A stretch of 64,000 nucleotides of DNA from Blautia glucerasea. Lineage in GTDB: Bacteria > Bacillota > Clostridia > Lachnospirales > Lachnospiraceae. The stretch spans positions 62,001-126,000 of the forward strand of contig NZ_JAAITU010000002.1 in the NCBI RefSeq assembly GCF_013304385.1, written 5' to 3'. The notes below the pieces were generated by a model, which was not told the origin of the DNA, made no database searches, and saw only the letters and a program-made list of their open reading frames with translations. Numbering within the stretch: the stretch's first letter is position 1; each line of letters starts with the position of its first letter. Below are positions 54,313 through 63,860 of this stretch, in pieces. Position numbers and translations under genes: made by a program.

Positions 54313-55532
54313 AATGAAACCTCCTTTTCAATTCTGCTGATCGCCTCCAGCGTATTCTCATAGGTACCAAACGCAGTAAGCCGAAAATATCCTTCGCCCT
54401 GAGCACCAAAGCCGGAACCAGGAGTTCCTACTACATTTGCTTTTTCCAGCAGATAATCAAAAAACTCCCAGGATGTCATTTTCCCTGGTGTTTTCAGCCA
54501 GATATACGGAGCGTTCACACCACCTGAAACGGAAAAGCCAGCATTTGCAAGAGATTCCCGGATCGTTTTAGCATTCCTCATATAATAGCCTACCTGCTCC
54601 TTTAACTGTGCCTTGCCTTCCGTAGAATATACAGCTTCCCCTGCACGCTGTACGATGTAAGGAGCACCATTAAACTTAGTGCCATGACGTCTTGCCCACA
54701 GTTCATGAAGTGCCACACCATCACGGACCAGTTCCTTTGGAATTACGGTAAAGCCAAGCCGCACACCTGTAAAACCTGCATTCTTGGAAAAGCTGCGAAG
54801 CTCGATAGCACAGGTTCTTGCACCTTCACACTCATAAATAGTATGTGGTACATTCTCTTCAGAAATATATGCTTCATAGGCTGCATCATAAATGATCACG
54901 CAGCCGTTTTTGTTGGCATAATCCACCCATTGCTGAAGTCCCTCTTTTGTAATGGCACCACCTGTGGGGTTATTAGGGAAACAAAGATAGATTAGATCCG
55001 GCACTTCTTCCGGCAACTCCGGCAGGAAGCCATTCTCTTCCCTGCAGGGCATGTAGATCACCCCGTCAAAATTCTCACGCTGTGTATTGTAAAAACCTGT
55101 ACGTCCTGCCATAACATTAGTATCCACGTACACCGGATAAACCGGGTCGCAGACTGCCACCTTATTATCCAGTCCGAAAATCTCCTGGATATTTCCTGAG
55201 TCACTTTTGGCTCCATCGGAAACAAAAATCTCATCAGCACAGATCTGACACCCTCTATCCTGATAATCGTTTTTTGCAATGGCATTCCTCAGAAAATCAT
55301 AGCCAAGATCCGGTGCATAGCCGCGAAAAGTCTCTGCATGAGCCATCTCCTCCACAGCCTTATGAAGGGAATCGATAATCGCCGGTGCCAAAGGCTGGGT
55401 CACATCTCCAATCCCAAGACTTATGATTCTTGCATCTGTATGCTCTGCCTGATATGCTTTTACTTTCTTACCGATGGTTGAAAAAAGATAACTGCCCGGT
55501 AATTTAAGATAATTGTGATTTACTGTTACCAT
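54309..55532 (-). CDS. dapL: LL-diaminopimelate aminotransferase
   Basis: It converts tetrahydrodipicolinate straight to LL-diaminopimelate, bypassing the acylated intermediates in lysine and peptidoglycan precursor synthesis. The 407-residue fold-type I PLP enzyme has [12 protein letters not shown]-like and [15 protein letters not shown] motifs, the latter with the PLP Lys. Its opening, [18 protein letters not shown], is characteristic of DapL. The ATG follows GGCAGGAGATATTT. It lies 58 nt after gatB. Confidence 0.95.
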   Translation of the reverse strand: MVTVNHNYLKLPGSYLFSTIGKKVKAYQAEHTDARIISLGIGDVTQPLAPAIIDSLHKAVEEMAHAETFRGYAPDLGYDFLRNAIAKNDYQDRGCQICADEIFVSDGAKSDSGNIQEIFGLDNKVAVCDPVYPVYVDTNVMAGRTGFYNTQRENFDGVIYMPCREENGFLPELPEEVPDLIYLCFPNNPTGGAITKEGLQQWVDYANKNGCVIIYDAAYEAYISEENVPHTIYECEGARTCAIELRSFSKNAGFTGVRLGFTVIPKELVRDGVALHELWARRHGTKFNGAPYIVQRAGEAVYSTEGKAQLKEQVGYYMRNAKTIRESLANAGFSVSGGVNAPYIWLKTPGKMTSWEFFDYLLEKANVVGTPGSGFGAQGEGYFRLTAFGTYENTLEAISRIEKEVSL

Positions 55533-55590
55533 AAATATCTCCTGCCTGCCAGAAGCCTGCTGCTATATGGCATCCTGGCTTGTTTTAATT

Positions 55591-57030
55591 TTATTTTCGT
55601 TTGCTGATCTCATCAGCAAGAGCCTCCCGAACACCTGCCGGATTTGCTTTTCCCTTTAATTCTTTCATGATCAGTCCTACAAAGTAGCCCATAACCTTAT
55701 CCTTACCTTCAAGAAGCTGGGCAAGAGGTTCCGGATTCTCATCCAGGATCCTGGTCACAGTACTTTTAAGCAGGCCTGTATCTTCAACAATTTTCAGACC
55801 TTTCTCTTCAATGTATACCACAGGATCAATATCCTGGTCAAACACTTTTTCAAATACCCTTTTTGCATTCTGGGCACTAACCTGTTTTTTCTCTACCATA
55901 TCCAGCAGATCTGCAAGATGCTTTGCACCAAAATGTACCTTTTCCGGCTCCATTCCCTTTTCTTTTACAAGACGAAGCACCTCACCCATAAACCAGTTTG
56001 CTGTTTTTTTCGGATTCCCGGACAGCGTGGCTGTTTCTTCAAACAAATCCGCAAGATGCCTGGATTCTGTAAGGATTTCCGCATCATAAGCCGGAAGCCC
56101 GTATTCCTTTTGATAACGCTGCTGCTTTTCTTCACGGAATTCCGGAAGCTGTGCCTTCGTATCCTGGATCCACTGGTCTGAAATATGAATGGGTGGAAGA
56201 TCCGGATCTGGAAAATACCGATAATCCTTTGCATCTTCCTTAGAACGCATAGCATGGGAAGATTCTTTGTTATCATCCCATCTTCTTGTTTCCTGCACTA
56301 CAGGTCTTCCCATTTCAAGAAGCTCGATCTGGCGCTCCCGTTCCCCTTCAATCGCTCTTGCAATTGCTTTAAAAGAGTTCAGGTTCTTCATCTCTGTTCT
56401 TGTTCCAAATGTGTCTGAACCCACCTGGCGGATAGAAAGGTTTACATCTGCACGCATAGATCCTTCCTGCAGCTTACAATCAGAAACGCCCAGGTACTGC
56501 ATAGTGCAGCGCAGCTTTTCCAGGTATGCGATCACTTCTTCTGCGCTCCTCATATCCGGCTCAGAAACAATCTCGATCAGAGGCACACCACTTCGGTTGT
56601 AATCTACAAGAGAACAGTCTTCCCATTCATCATGGATCAGTTTTCCTGCGTCCTCTTCCATGTGCATTTCATGAATACGGATTTTCTTTTTGCCTGCAGA
56701 AGTCTGGATCTCTACCCAGCCGTCATGACAGATTGGCAGATACAGCTGGGAAATCTGATAGTTCTGAGGGTTATCCGGATAGAAATAATTCTTTCTGTCA
56801 AATTTGCAATACTGGTTAATGCTGCAATTCGTTGCAAGCCCGGCTTTTAATGCAAATTCAACTACTTTTTTATTCAATACAGGAAGAGAGCCTGGCATAC
56901 CGGTACATACCGGACAAGTGTGTGTATTTGGTGCTCCTCCAAATGCGGTAGAACAACCGCAGAATATTTTTGTTCTGGTAGCAAGCTCTACATGAACCTC
57001 CAAACCGATCACTGTTTCATACTGTTTCAT
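55591..57030 (-). CDS. gatB: Asp/Glu-tRNA amidotransferase subunit B
   Basis: The 479-residue kinase/recognition subunit of GatCAB phosphorylates the mischarged Asp or Glu on tRNA before amidation. It shows YETVIGLEVHVELATRTKIF, RKNYFYPDNPQNYQISQ and FNSFKAIARAIEGERERQ-like stretches, and the tRNA-binding GatB/YqeY tail. Its ATG overlaps the gatA stop by 4 nt. Confidence 0.97.
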   Translation of the reverse strand: MKQYETVIGLEVHVELATRTKIFCGCSTAFGGAPNTHTCPVCTGMPGSLPVLNKKVVEFALKAGLATNCSINQYCKFDRKNYFYPDNPQNYQISQLYLPICHDGWVEIQTSAGKKKIRIHEMHMEEDAGKLIHDEWEDCSLVDYNRSGVPLIEIVSEPDMRSAEEVIAYLEKLRCTMQYLGVSDCKLQEGSMRADVNLSIRQVGSDTFGTRTEMKNLNSFKAIARAIEGERERQIELLEMGRPVVQETRRWDDNKESSHAMRSKEDAKDYRYFPDPDLPPIHISDQWIQDTKAQLPEFREEKQQRYQKEYGLPAYDAEILTESRHLADLFEETATLSGNPKKTANWFMGEVLRLVKEKGMEPEKVHFGAKHLADLLDMVEKKQVSAQNAKRVFEKVFDQDIDPVVYIEEKGLKIVEDTGLLKSTVTRILDENPEPLAQLLEGKDKVMGYFVGLIMKELKGKANPAGVREALADEISKRK

Positions 57031-58499
57031 GCTCTGGCACCTCCTTCTTCCGGAGTTCCAAAATCTCCTCTTGCCTGCTCATATGCATGTGCTGCGCGCA
57101 GGATCTTCTTCTCCATAAAGCAGTCACCGATCATCTGTACGCCGATAGGCAGCCCTGTATGGTCCTTGCCGCAAGGAACGGAAATCCCAGGCAATCCGCA
57201 CAGATTGACTGCAACTGTATAAATATCTCCCAGATACATAGCCAGCGGATCCTTCAGGCTTTCTCCGATCTTTGGTGCTGTATAAGGTGCTGCCGGGGCA
57301 AGAAGTACATCATATTTTTCAAATGCCTGGTTAAATTCCTGCATGATCAAAGCTTTTGTACGCAAAGCCTTCAGATAATATGCATCGTAATATCCGGAGC
57401 TAAGTACAAAGGAGCCAAGCATAATACGTCTTTTTACTTCTTCTCCAAAGCCTTCTGTTCTGGAACGCTTGTACATATCATGAAGACCTTCATATTCTTT
57501 TGCCCTGTATCCATATTTCACCCCATCAAAGCGCTCCAGGTTGGAGCTGGCTTCTGCACTGGCAATGATATAATAAGCAGGGATCATATATTCCATTGTT
57601 TTTACTGAGAAAAACTCAACGATTGCCCCAAGCTCTGTAAGTGTTTTCAGCACTTCCATAAAAGCAGCCTTTACTTCCGGATCGATTCCCTCTGCCAGAT
57701 ATTCTTTGGGAACACCAAATTTCATACCTGTGATCTTTCCATTTAAAGCTTCCATAAAATTAAGATCTTCTCTTTTTTGGGATGTACTGTCCTTAGGATC
57801 GTGACCTGCGATCACCTGAAGAAGTGCTGCACAGTCTGCTACATCCTTTCCTACAGGTCCGATCTGATCCAGGGAAGATGCGTAAGCGATCAGTCCATAT
57901 CTTGAAACTGTACCATAGGTCGGTTTCAGGCCTGTTACTCCGCAAAAAGAGCTGGGCTGACGGATCGAACCACCGGTATCTGAGCCCAATGCCATGTACG
58001 CTTCTCCTGCTGCTACCGCTGCACAGGAGCCGCCAGAAGAACCACCGGGTACATGCTCCAGATTCCATGGGTTTCTTGTGATTCCGTAAGCAGATGTTTC
58101 TGTGGTACTTCCCATAGCAAACTCATCCATATTTGTTTTTCCGATAATGATCATCCCTGCCTTTTCCAGCCGATCGATCACCTCTGCCTGGTACTGAGGC
58201 TCAAAGCCTTCAAGAATCTTTGAAGCACAGGTAGCAGGCTTGCCCTGTACACAGATATTATCTTTTACTGCAATAGGCACACCTGCAAGCGGGCCTGTAT
58301 AAGTGCCGTCTGCAATTCCTTTTTCTACCTGTTTTGCTCTCGTATATGCTTCTTTTTTATATAAATCCAGATACGCATGTACTCTGTCTTCTTTTTTCTC
58401 GATCTGGTCAAACACAGTCTTTACACCATCAACCACACTGATCTGATGCTGTTTGATCTTTTCCGCCAGAGCCAGCGCTGTCATTTTTTCCAAATCCAT
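57027..58499 (-). CDS. gatA: Asp/Glu-tRNA amidotransferase subunit A
   Basis: The 490-residue amidase subunit frees ammonia from glutamine. The Ser-cisSer-Lys triad is visible in AVKDNIC (Lys), SDTGGSIRQPSSF (cis-Ser) and PGGSSGGSCAAVA (nucleophilic Ser region). It starts 11 nt after gatC, with GATAGGAGAGAAAACC. Confidence 0.97.
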   Translation of the reverse strand: MDLEKMTALALAEKIKQHQISVVDGVKTVFDQIEKKEDRVHAYLDLYKKEAYTRAKQVEKGIADGTYTGPLAGVPIAVKDNICVQGKPATCASKILEGFEPQYQAEVIDRLEKAGMIIIGKTNMDEFAMGSTTETSAYGITRNPWNLEHVPGGSSGGSCAAVAAGEAYMALGSDTGGSIRQPSSFCGVTGLKPTYGTVSRYGLIAYASSLDQIGPVGKDVADCAALLQVIAGHDPKDSTSQKREDLNFMEALNGKITGMKFGVPKEYLAEGIDPEVKAAFMEVLKTLTELGAIVEFFSVKTMEYMIPAYYIIASAEASSNLERFDGVKYGYRAKEYEGLHDMYKRSRTEGFGEEVKRRIMLGSFVLSSGYYDAYYLKALRTKALIMQEFNQAFEKYDVLLAPAAPYTAPKIGESLKDPLAMYLGDIYTVAVNLCGLPGISVPCGKDHTGLPIGVQMIGDCFMEKKILRAAHAYEQARGDFGTPEEGGARA

Positions 58500-58510
58500 G
58501 GTTTTCTCTC

Positions 58511-58804
58511 CTATCCTATGGTCTTGGGCACCTGATATTGTCCATCCTTTGCTTTTGGTGCATTCTTCAGCATTGCCACGCTTTCATCTCCATTTGTCAC
58601 CACATCCTCACGGAATACATTAGCATTCCCGAAAATATGAGACAGTGGTACCACACCAGATGTATCCAGTTCATCCAGCTTTTCAACATAATCCAGCATT
58701 TTCTGCATATCAGCCTTAGCCTTTTCTCTTTCTTGTCCGGAAAGGGACAGCTTTGCCAGAATGCATACATTTTCCATTGTTTCATCATCTATGATCTTTG
58801 CCAT
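58511..58804 (-). CDS. gatC: Asp/Glu-tRNA amidotransferase subunit C
   Basis: The start is ATG 58804 (97 residues) after GAGGAG. MAKIIDDETMENVCILAKLS is the family N-terminus, and the small subunit ends with a PKTIG tail. Earlier codons of the longer frame belong to the end of aspS. It clamps GatA to GatB. Confidence 0.95.
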   Translation of the reverse strand: MAKIIDDETMENVCILAKLSLSGQEREKAKADMQKMLDYVEKLDELDTSGVVPLSHIFGNANVFREDVVTNGDESVAMLKNAPKAKDGQYQVPKTIG

Positions 58805-58818
58805 TTTTCCATCTCCTC

Positions 58819-60150
58819 TTATGGCTCCAGCCTGTTCATATCTCTTGGGAACAGGCATGTTTCACGTACATTATCCTCTCCCAGCAGCTGCATGGTAAGA
58901 CGTTCCAGACCGATTCCCAATCCACCATGTGGCGGCATTCCATGTTTGAAGGTATCCAGATACTCCTCCATTCCTTCGGTTTCCATACCTCGTGCGGCTA
59001 ACTTGTCACACAGTGCCTGGTAATCATGGATACGCTGCCCTCCTGAGGTGATCTCCAGGCCATGGAACAGAAGATCAAAGCTTAAGGTATACCTGGTATC
59101 TTCCGGATCATCCATAGCATAGAAAGGACGTTTTTTAGAAGGATAATGGGTTACAAATACAAAATCCGCATCATATTCTTCTTTAAAGTAACGGCCGATC
59201 AAGGCTTCTTCTTCAGGCTCCAGGTCAAATGGATTACGGATCTGACGTTTGTACTTTTCGGACACCAGTTGTTTTGCTTCATCAAAACGTATCTGTGGAA
59301 TCCTGGCCACATCCGGAAGCTGAACCTTCAGCATTTCCAGTTCCTTAGCATAATCCTTTTTCAGAAGCTCCATAGCATACTGAAGATATCCTGTCTCCAT
59401 GGCCATGATCTCCTGAAAACAGTCAATATATCCCATTTCAAAATCAAGGCTTGTATATTCATTCAGGTGACGTTTGGTATTATGCTTTTCTGCACGGAAC
59501 ACAGGCCCCGTTTCAAACACACGGTCAAATACGCCAACCATCATCTGTTTGTAAAACTGCGGGCTTTGTGCAAGAACAGCAGGCTTATGGAAATAACTGA
59601 GTTTGAACATATTTGCACCGCCTTCAGCTCCTCTAGAACCGATCTTTGGTGTGTGTATCTCTGTAAATCCCTGTTCATAAAGATAATCTCGAAAAGCCCT
59701 TGTAAGACCTTCCTGGATCCTGAATTTTGCCCTTTCCTGAAGGTTACGAAGAGAAATGGAACGGAAGTTCAGCTTTGCTTCCAGAGAAGTATTCAGCTTC
59801 CATTTGTCAATTGCCAGAGGAAGAGGTTCTGCCGGTGATGACAATACTTCCAGATTTGAGATCAGAAGCTCTCTGCCCTGTGGTGCACGCTCCTCCTGGC
59901 TGACAGTTCCTGTCACTCTTACGGTCATGGCTTCTTTCAGATCACGGACAGAAACATTTGCTTTTCCCTCTTCCAGCACCGTCTGAAAAAGCCCTTCTTT
60001 TTTTCTTAAGATTACGAATGCAATTTCACCCATATTTCGGATACTGTGAATCGCACCTGCCACACAAGCCTGCTGATTCAGGATGTGGTCACTTAAAAGT
60101 TCTTCAAAGCTGCATTCTTTCTTTTCCCATTTACCATCCAAAAATTTCAT
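58819..60150 (-). CDS. aspS: Archaeal-type (non-discriminating) aspartyl-tRNA synthetase
   Basis: The start is ATG 60150 (443 residues), 8 nt after GGAGG. This is a compact class IIb synthetase without the large insertion of standard bacterial AspRS. It has the OB-fold anticodon domain (about 15-110), motif 2 (FRAEKHNTKRHLNEYTSLDF) and motif 3 (GGLGIGLERLTMQLLG). That is the archaeal / AspS2 form, which charges both tRNA-Asp and tRNA-Asn. GatCAB genes lie directly downstream, so Asp-tRNA-Asn can be converted to Asn-tRNA-Asn. An AsnRS assignment is the alternative, but the operon makes AspRS likelier. Confidence 0.88.
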   Translation of the reverse strand: MKFLDGKWEKKECSFEELLSDHILNQQACVAGAIHSIRNMGEIAFVILRKKEGLFQTVLEEGKANVSVRDLKEAMTVRVTGTVSQEERAPQGRELLISNLEVLSSPAEPLPLAIDKWKLNTSLEAKLNFRSISLRNLQERAKFRIQEGLTRAFRDYLYEQGFTEIHTPKIGSRGAEGGANMFKLSYFHKPAVLAQSPQFYKQMMVGVFDRVFETGPVFRAEKHNTKRHLNEYTSLDFEMGYIDCFQEIMAMETGYLQYAMELLKKDYAKELEMLKVQLPDVARIPQIRFDEAKQLVSEKYKRQIRNPFDLEPEEEALIGRYFKEEYDADFVFVTHYPSKKRPFYAMDDPEDTRYTLSFDLLFHGLEITSGGQRIHDYQALCDKLAARGMETEGMEEYLDTFKHGMPPHGGLGIGLERLTMQLLGEDNVRETCLFPRDMNRLEP

Positions 60151-60207
60151 TTCCTCATCCTCCATATTCACAGTGAATTGCTGCCTTTTCAGGCATTTTC
60201 TTAAACT

Positions 60208-60762
60208 TTATACTTCATCATATAAGAGCATTAGCACCATCTGTGCTGTTTCTACCATATTAGTACCGGAATCCATACTGCATTTCTGTATATAACGGTA
60301 TGCATCCTCTTCATTCAGATGATTTCGCTCCATTAATAAAAATTTTGCATTAGATATATAATTCTGTTCTTTCCAGCTACGGGGCTTTGGCCGTTTCTTG
60401 TCTTTTTTCCATCGTCTTTCCAGCTGTGAAAGTACCATATCAACTGTATTTACCAGATCACTGGCTTTCATAGGCATTTCCACAGATAAGACGGAAGATG
60501 GCGCCTCTTTGATCACTCTGGCTGATGCAAGCAGCAACAGCTGAAAATAGGAAGGCAGATATTCCAATATATCCCGGTAATACATATCCGGCAAATGGTA
60601 GCCACAGATTAGGACTCCCCCATCTAGTTCAGACATGCTTGCCAAAGCACCTGCACCTGTGCTGCACACTGAAGCCACAGAAAAACCATACCGGATCAGG
60701 ATCGCCCGTATTTTTTTCGCATCTTCGATCTTAGGCAGCGCAATTACAATGCTGCTATTCAT
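60208..60762 (-). CDS. ANTAR-domain RNA-binding response regulator
   Basis: I choose ATG 60762 (184 residues, MNSSIVIALPKIEDAKKIRA); an in-frame TTG at 60798 is possible. The receiver-like N-terminal domain (about 1-115) has GYHLPD at the usual phosphorylation-site position. The C-terminal helices (about 130-184) read NAKFLLMERNHLNEEDAYRY and IQKCSMDSGTNMVETAQMV, the ANTAR pattern. ANTAR proteins bind paired RNA hairpins and prevent termination. It lies 75 nt downstream of glnA, whose leader holds a terminator. Confidence 0.88.
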   Translation of the reverse strand: MNSSIVIALPKIEDAKKIRAILIRYGFSVASVCSTGAGALASMSELDGGVLICGYHLPDMYYRDILEYLPSYFQLLLLASARVIKEAPSSVLSVEMPMKASDLVNTVDMVLSQLERRWKKDKKRPKPRSWKEQNYISNAKFLLMERNHLNEEDAYRYIQKCSMDSGTNMVETAQMVLMLLYDEV

Positions 60763-60836
60763 ACGTACCCGCCACTCTCTTTCGTCTTTGTTATACAAAC
60801 CTTCACGCTGGTATTTCGTATTCCTGCTTCATATTC

Positions 60837-62159
60837 TTAAATACGATACAGATATTCTTCAATCTCCCATTGTGTCACCTGTCTTGTATAACGAAGCCAT
60901 TCTTTCTTCTTTGCAGCGGTATATTCCTCACAAAATTCCTTGCCAAGAATCTCTTTCATCCACTGGCTGTTCTCAAATTCTTCTACAGCTTCACGAAGAT
61001 TCTCCGGAAGATTTCCTATATTCATTGCTTTTTGATCAGATTCAGACATGGAACGATTGGAAGACTTTGTAGGATAGGTCTTCTTTTCAATTCCATCCAG
61101 TCCTGCAGCCAGACAGCAGGCAAATACAAGATATGGATTGGCTGCCGCATCCGGGCTTCTCAACTCTATCCCTGTATGTTCTCCTCTGGCACCTGGAATC
61201 CTGATCAGGGAATTCTGATTGTTTGTAGTCCAGGTAAGCTCTGTAGGTGCCTCATATCCTGGCACCAGACGCTTATAAGAATTCACCACTGGATTGGTGA
61301 TCACAGCCATTTCCCTGCTGTGAGCCAAAAGGCCGCCAACAAAGTAATACGCATCCTCACTTAACTCCTGTGGATTCTCCGGATCTACAAAAATATTTCT
61401 GCCCTCTTTAAATAAAGAAAACCGAATATGCATGCCGGATCCGTTAGCATCCACTTTAGGTTTTGGCATAAAGGTAGCATGAAGCCCATGACGCTTTGCA
61501 ATGGTCCGCACTGCCATTTTAAAGGTCATAATGTGGTCAGCCATTTTACGGATCTCATCACATCTGAAGTCGATCTCATGCTGTGCCGGTGCAGTCTCAT
61601 GATGGGAGGATTCGATCTCCATGCCCATATCCTCCAGATTCAGCACCATATCTCTTCTTGCATTCTCTCCCAGATCCACAGGACTGATATCCAGATAACC
61701 TGCCTTCTCATGAGTCAGTGTGGTAGGTACTCCATTATCGTCTGTATGGAACAGGAAAAATTCACATTCCGGGTCAATATAGCAGGTATAGCCCTTCTGC
61801 TCTGCCATTGCAGCTGTTCTTTCTAATATATATCTGGAGCTGCGTTCATTTGGCTTTCCGTCCGGTGTATAAATATCGCACAACAGTCTGGCAACCTTTC
61901 CCTGCTGGGGGCGCCATGGGAGGATAGTAAAGGTGTCAAGATCCGGATAAAGATACATATCCGGTTCTTTTTCTCCTGCGATCCCTGCAATAAAAGATCC
62001 ATCTACCACGCATTCATTATTTAATGCCCTTGGAAGCTCTCTTGCGGTTATGGCTATATTTTTCAATGTTCCAAACATATCCGTAAACTGCAATCGGATA
62101 AACTCTACATCTTCATCCTCCGCCATCTGTAAAACTTCTTCTCGTGTATAATTCCCCAT
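60837..62159 (-). CDS. glnA: Glutamine synthetase, type I
   Basis: The start is ATG 62159 (440 residues), 8 nt after GGAG; the codons before it lie in the leader terminator. The catalytic signatures are VDGSFIAGIAGEKEPDMYLY, FMPKPKVDANGSGMHIRFSL, NPVVNSYKRLVPGYEAPT and RIPGARG. The ~440-residue length, without the adenylylation-site region of longer enzymes, fits the GSI-alpha type of Firmicutes, which is controlled by feedback and transcription. Consensus promoter, leader terminator and ANTAR gene surround it. Confidence 0.96.
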   Translation of the reverse strand: MGNYTREEVLQMAEDEDVEFIRLQFTDMFGTLKNIAITARELPRALNNECVVDGSFIAGIAGEKEPDMYLYPDLDTFTILPWRPQQGKVARLLCDIYTPDGKPNERSSRYILERTAAMAEQKGYTCYIDPECEFFLFHTDDNGVPTTLTHEKAGYLDISPVDLGENARRDMVLNLEDMGMEIESSHHETAPAQHEIDFRCDEIRKMADHIMTFKMAVRTIAKRHGLHATFMPKPKVDANGSGMHIRFSLFKEGRNIFVDPENPQELSEDAYYFVGGLLAHSREMAVITNPVVNSYKRLVPGYEAPTELTWTTNNQNSLIRIPGARGEHTGIELRSPDAAANPYLVFACCLAAGLDGIEKKTYPTKSSNRSMSESDQKAMNIGNLPENLREAVEEFENSQWMKEILGKEFCEEYTAAKKKEWLRYTRQVTQWEIEEYLYRI

Positions 62160-62179
62160 CTCATTCTCTCCTTTATAAT

Positions 62180-62222
62180 AAAAAAGAGCATACTTCATAC
62201 AACATCTGTATGAAGAACGCCC
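62180..62222 (-). terminator. Leader terminator upstream of glnA
   Basis: On the minus strand a 9-bp perfect stem CTTCATACA-GATGT-TGTATGAAG is extended by outer pairs (GGGC with GCTC) and followed by TTTTTT (62180-62185). It lies between the glnA promoter and the ribosome binding site. A small hairpin GTTCA-ACA-TGAAC sits at the 5' end of the transcript (around 62228-62240). Confidence 0.75.
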
Positions 62223-62237
62223 TTGTTCATGTTGAAC

Positions 62238-62266
62238 ATTATAGCAACGGCATTATTTGTTGTCAA
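62238..62266 (-). promoter_or_regulatory. Consensus promoter of glnA
   Basis: On the minus strand, TTGACA (62261-62266), exactly 17 nt, TATAAT (62238-62243). The transcript should begin near 62231, leaving a ~70-nt leader. Confidence 0.88.
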
Positions 62267-62286
62267 CTCCTTTATCACTGTGAATC

Positions 62287-62331
62287 AAAAAAAATACAGC
62301 CACAAAAGCCTTAAAAAGCTTTGCAGCTGTA
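62287..62331 (-). terminator. Intrinsic terminator of gltD
   Basis: On the minus strand ACAGCTGCAAAGC pairs imperfectly with GCTTTTGTGGCTGT, followed by eight T (62287-62294). Confidence 0.82.
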
Positions 62332-62373
62332 TCATTATGCCTGCAACTGTGATGGTGCCGGACAGTTACAAGT

Positions 62374-63858
62374 TTACAGATATGAATATCCCATCAGAGA
62401 TTCATCCACTGCTTTGGCAGCTTCTCTGCCTTCACGGATCGCCCAAACCACCAAAGACTGGCCTCTATGCATGTCTCCTGCTGTAAACACACGCTCCACA
62501 CTTGTTTCATATCCATTCGGTTTTGTTTCCACATTGGTACGTCCGTTTACTGCTACCTTAAATGCATCTGTCACATATTTCTGGCTTCCAAGGAAACCGG
62601 CTGCGATCAGTACCAGTTCTGCCGGGATCACTTCTTCTGTTCCTTCTACAGGTACCATCATCATGCGGCCAGTTTTAGGATCTTTCTCACTTTTCAGCTT
62701 AACGATCTTTGCCTGGCATACATTTCCGTTTTTATCAGCAATAAATTCCTTTACTGTTGTCTGATAAACCCTTGGATCATGACCGAATACAGCAATGGCC
62801 TCTTCCTGACCGTAATCTGTTTTCAGCACTCTTGGCCACTGTGGCCATGGATTATTCGGCGTCCTGTGTACAGGCGGCATTGGCATCATTTCCAGCTGGG
62901 TAACGGATTTTGCTCCCAGACGGATGGAAGTACCTACACAGTCATTTCCGGTATCTCCGCCTCCGATCACAAGCACATGTTTTCCCTTCGCTTCCTCATA
63001 AGGTGCTTTCTGAAAATCAGAATCCAAAAGTGTTTTTGTAACCTTAGAAAGGAAATCTACTGCAAAATAAATACCTTTTGCTTCTCTTCCAGGAACCTTG
63101 ATATCCCTTGGATTGGATGCACCACAGGCAAGAATCACACGGTCATACTGTTTCAGCAGCTCTGCAGGTGTAATGTCCACACCAACATTGACTCCTGTTA
63201 TGAACTTAACTCCCTCTTCTTCCATTAAGTGGATCCTGCGGTCGATCACAGATTTATCCAGCTTCATATTCGGAATTCCATAGCGGAGCAGCCCGCCGAT
63301 CCGGTCGTTTCTTTCATATACAGTTACCTGATGGCCTCTACGGTTCAACTGCTGTGCTGCGGCAAGTCCGGAAGGGCCACTGCCAACTACTGCAATGGAC
63401 TTGCCTGTACGCACCTTTGGAATCTGAGGCTTTACCCAGCCATTTGCATAAGCCGTCTCAATAATGGCACGTTCATTTTCCTTGGTAGATACAGGCTCTC
63501 CGTTAATATTACAGGTACATGCAGCCTCGCACAGTGCAGGGCACACCCTTGATGTAAATTCCGGGAAGGAATGGGTCTTGCTCAGTCTTAAGAATGCCTG
63601 TTTCCAATTGCCTGTATATACCAGATCATTTGTTTCCGGTACAAGGTTATGCAGCGGACAGCCGGAAGCCATTCCTCCAAGCATCATGCCCGACTGGCAG
63701 AAGGGAACTCCGCATGCCATACAGCGTGCCCCCTGAAGTTTTTGTTTTTCTTTATTTAACGGAATACGAAATTCCTTAAAATCAGCAATTCTTACTTTCG
63801 GCGGCAGAACCTTTGCCGTCTCTCTGTCGTAATCTAAAAATCCAGTTGGTTTTCCCAC
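62374..63858 (-). CDS. gltD: Glutamate synthase small subunit (NADPH)
   Basis: The 494-residue flavoprotein passes electrons from NADPH to the GltB subunit. N-terminal cluster ligands are in CMACGVPFCQSG and CPALCEAACTC. The FAD site is VGSGPSGLAAAQQLNRRGH, and the NADPH site is VIGGGDTGNDCVGTSIR. The start is GTG 63858, with GGAGG 8 nt upstream inside the end of gltB. Confidence 0.96.
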   Translation of the reverse strand: MGKPTGFLDYDRETAKVLPPKVRIADFKEFRIPLNKEKQKLQGARCMACGVPFCQSGMMLGGMASGCPLHNLVPETNDLVYTGNWKQAFLRLSKTHSFPEFTSRVCPALCEAACTCNINGEPVSTKENERAIIETAYANGWVKPQIPKVRTGKSIAVVGSGPSGLAAAQQLNRRGHQVTVYERNDRIGGLLRYGIPNMKLDKSVIDRRIHLMEEEGVKFITGVNVGVDITPAELLKQYDRVILACGASNPRDIKVPGREAKGIYFAVDFLSKVTKTLLDSDFQKAPYEEAKGKHVLVIGGGDTGNDCVGTSIRLGAKSVTQLEMMPMPPVHRTPNNPWPQWPRVLKTDYGQEEAIAVFGHDPRVYQTTVKEFIADKNGNVCQAKIVKLKSEKDPKTGRMMMVPVEGTEEVIPAELVLIAAGFLGSQKYVTDAFKVAVNGRTNVETKPNGYETSVERVFTAGDMHRGQSLVVWAIREGREAAKAVDESLMGYSYL

Positions 63859-63860
63859 GG

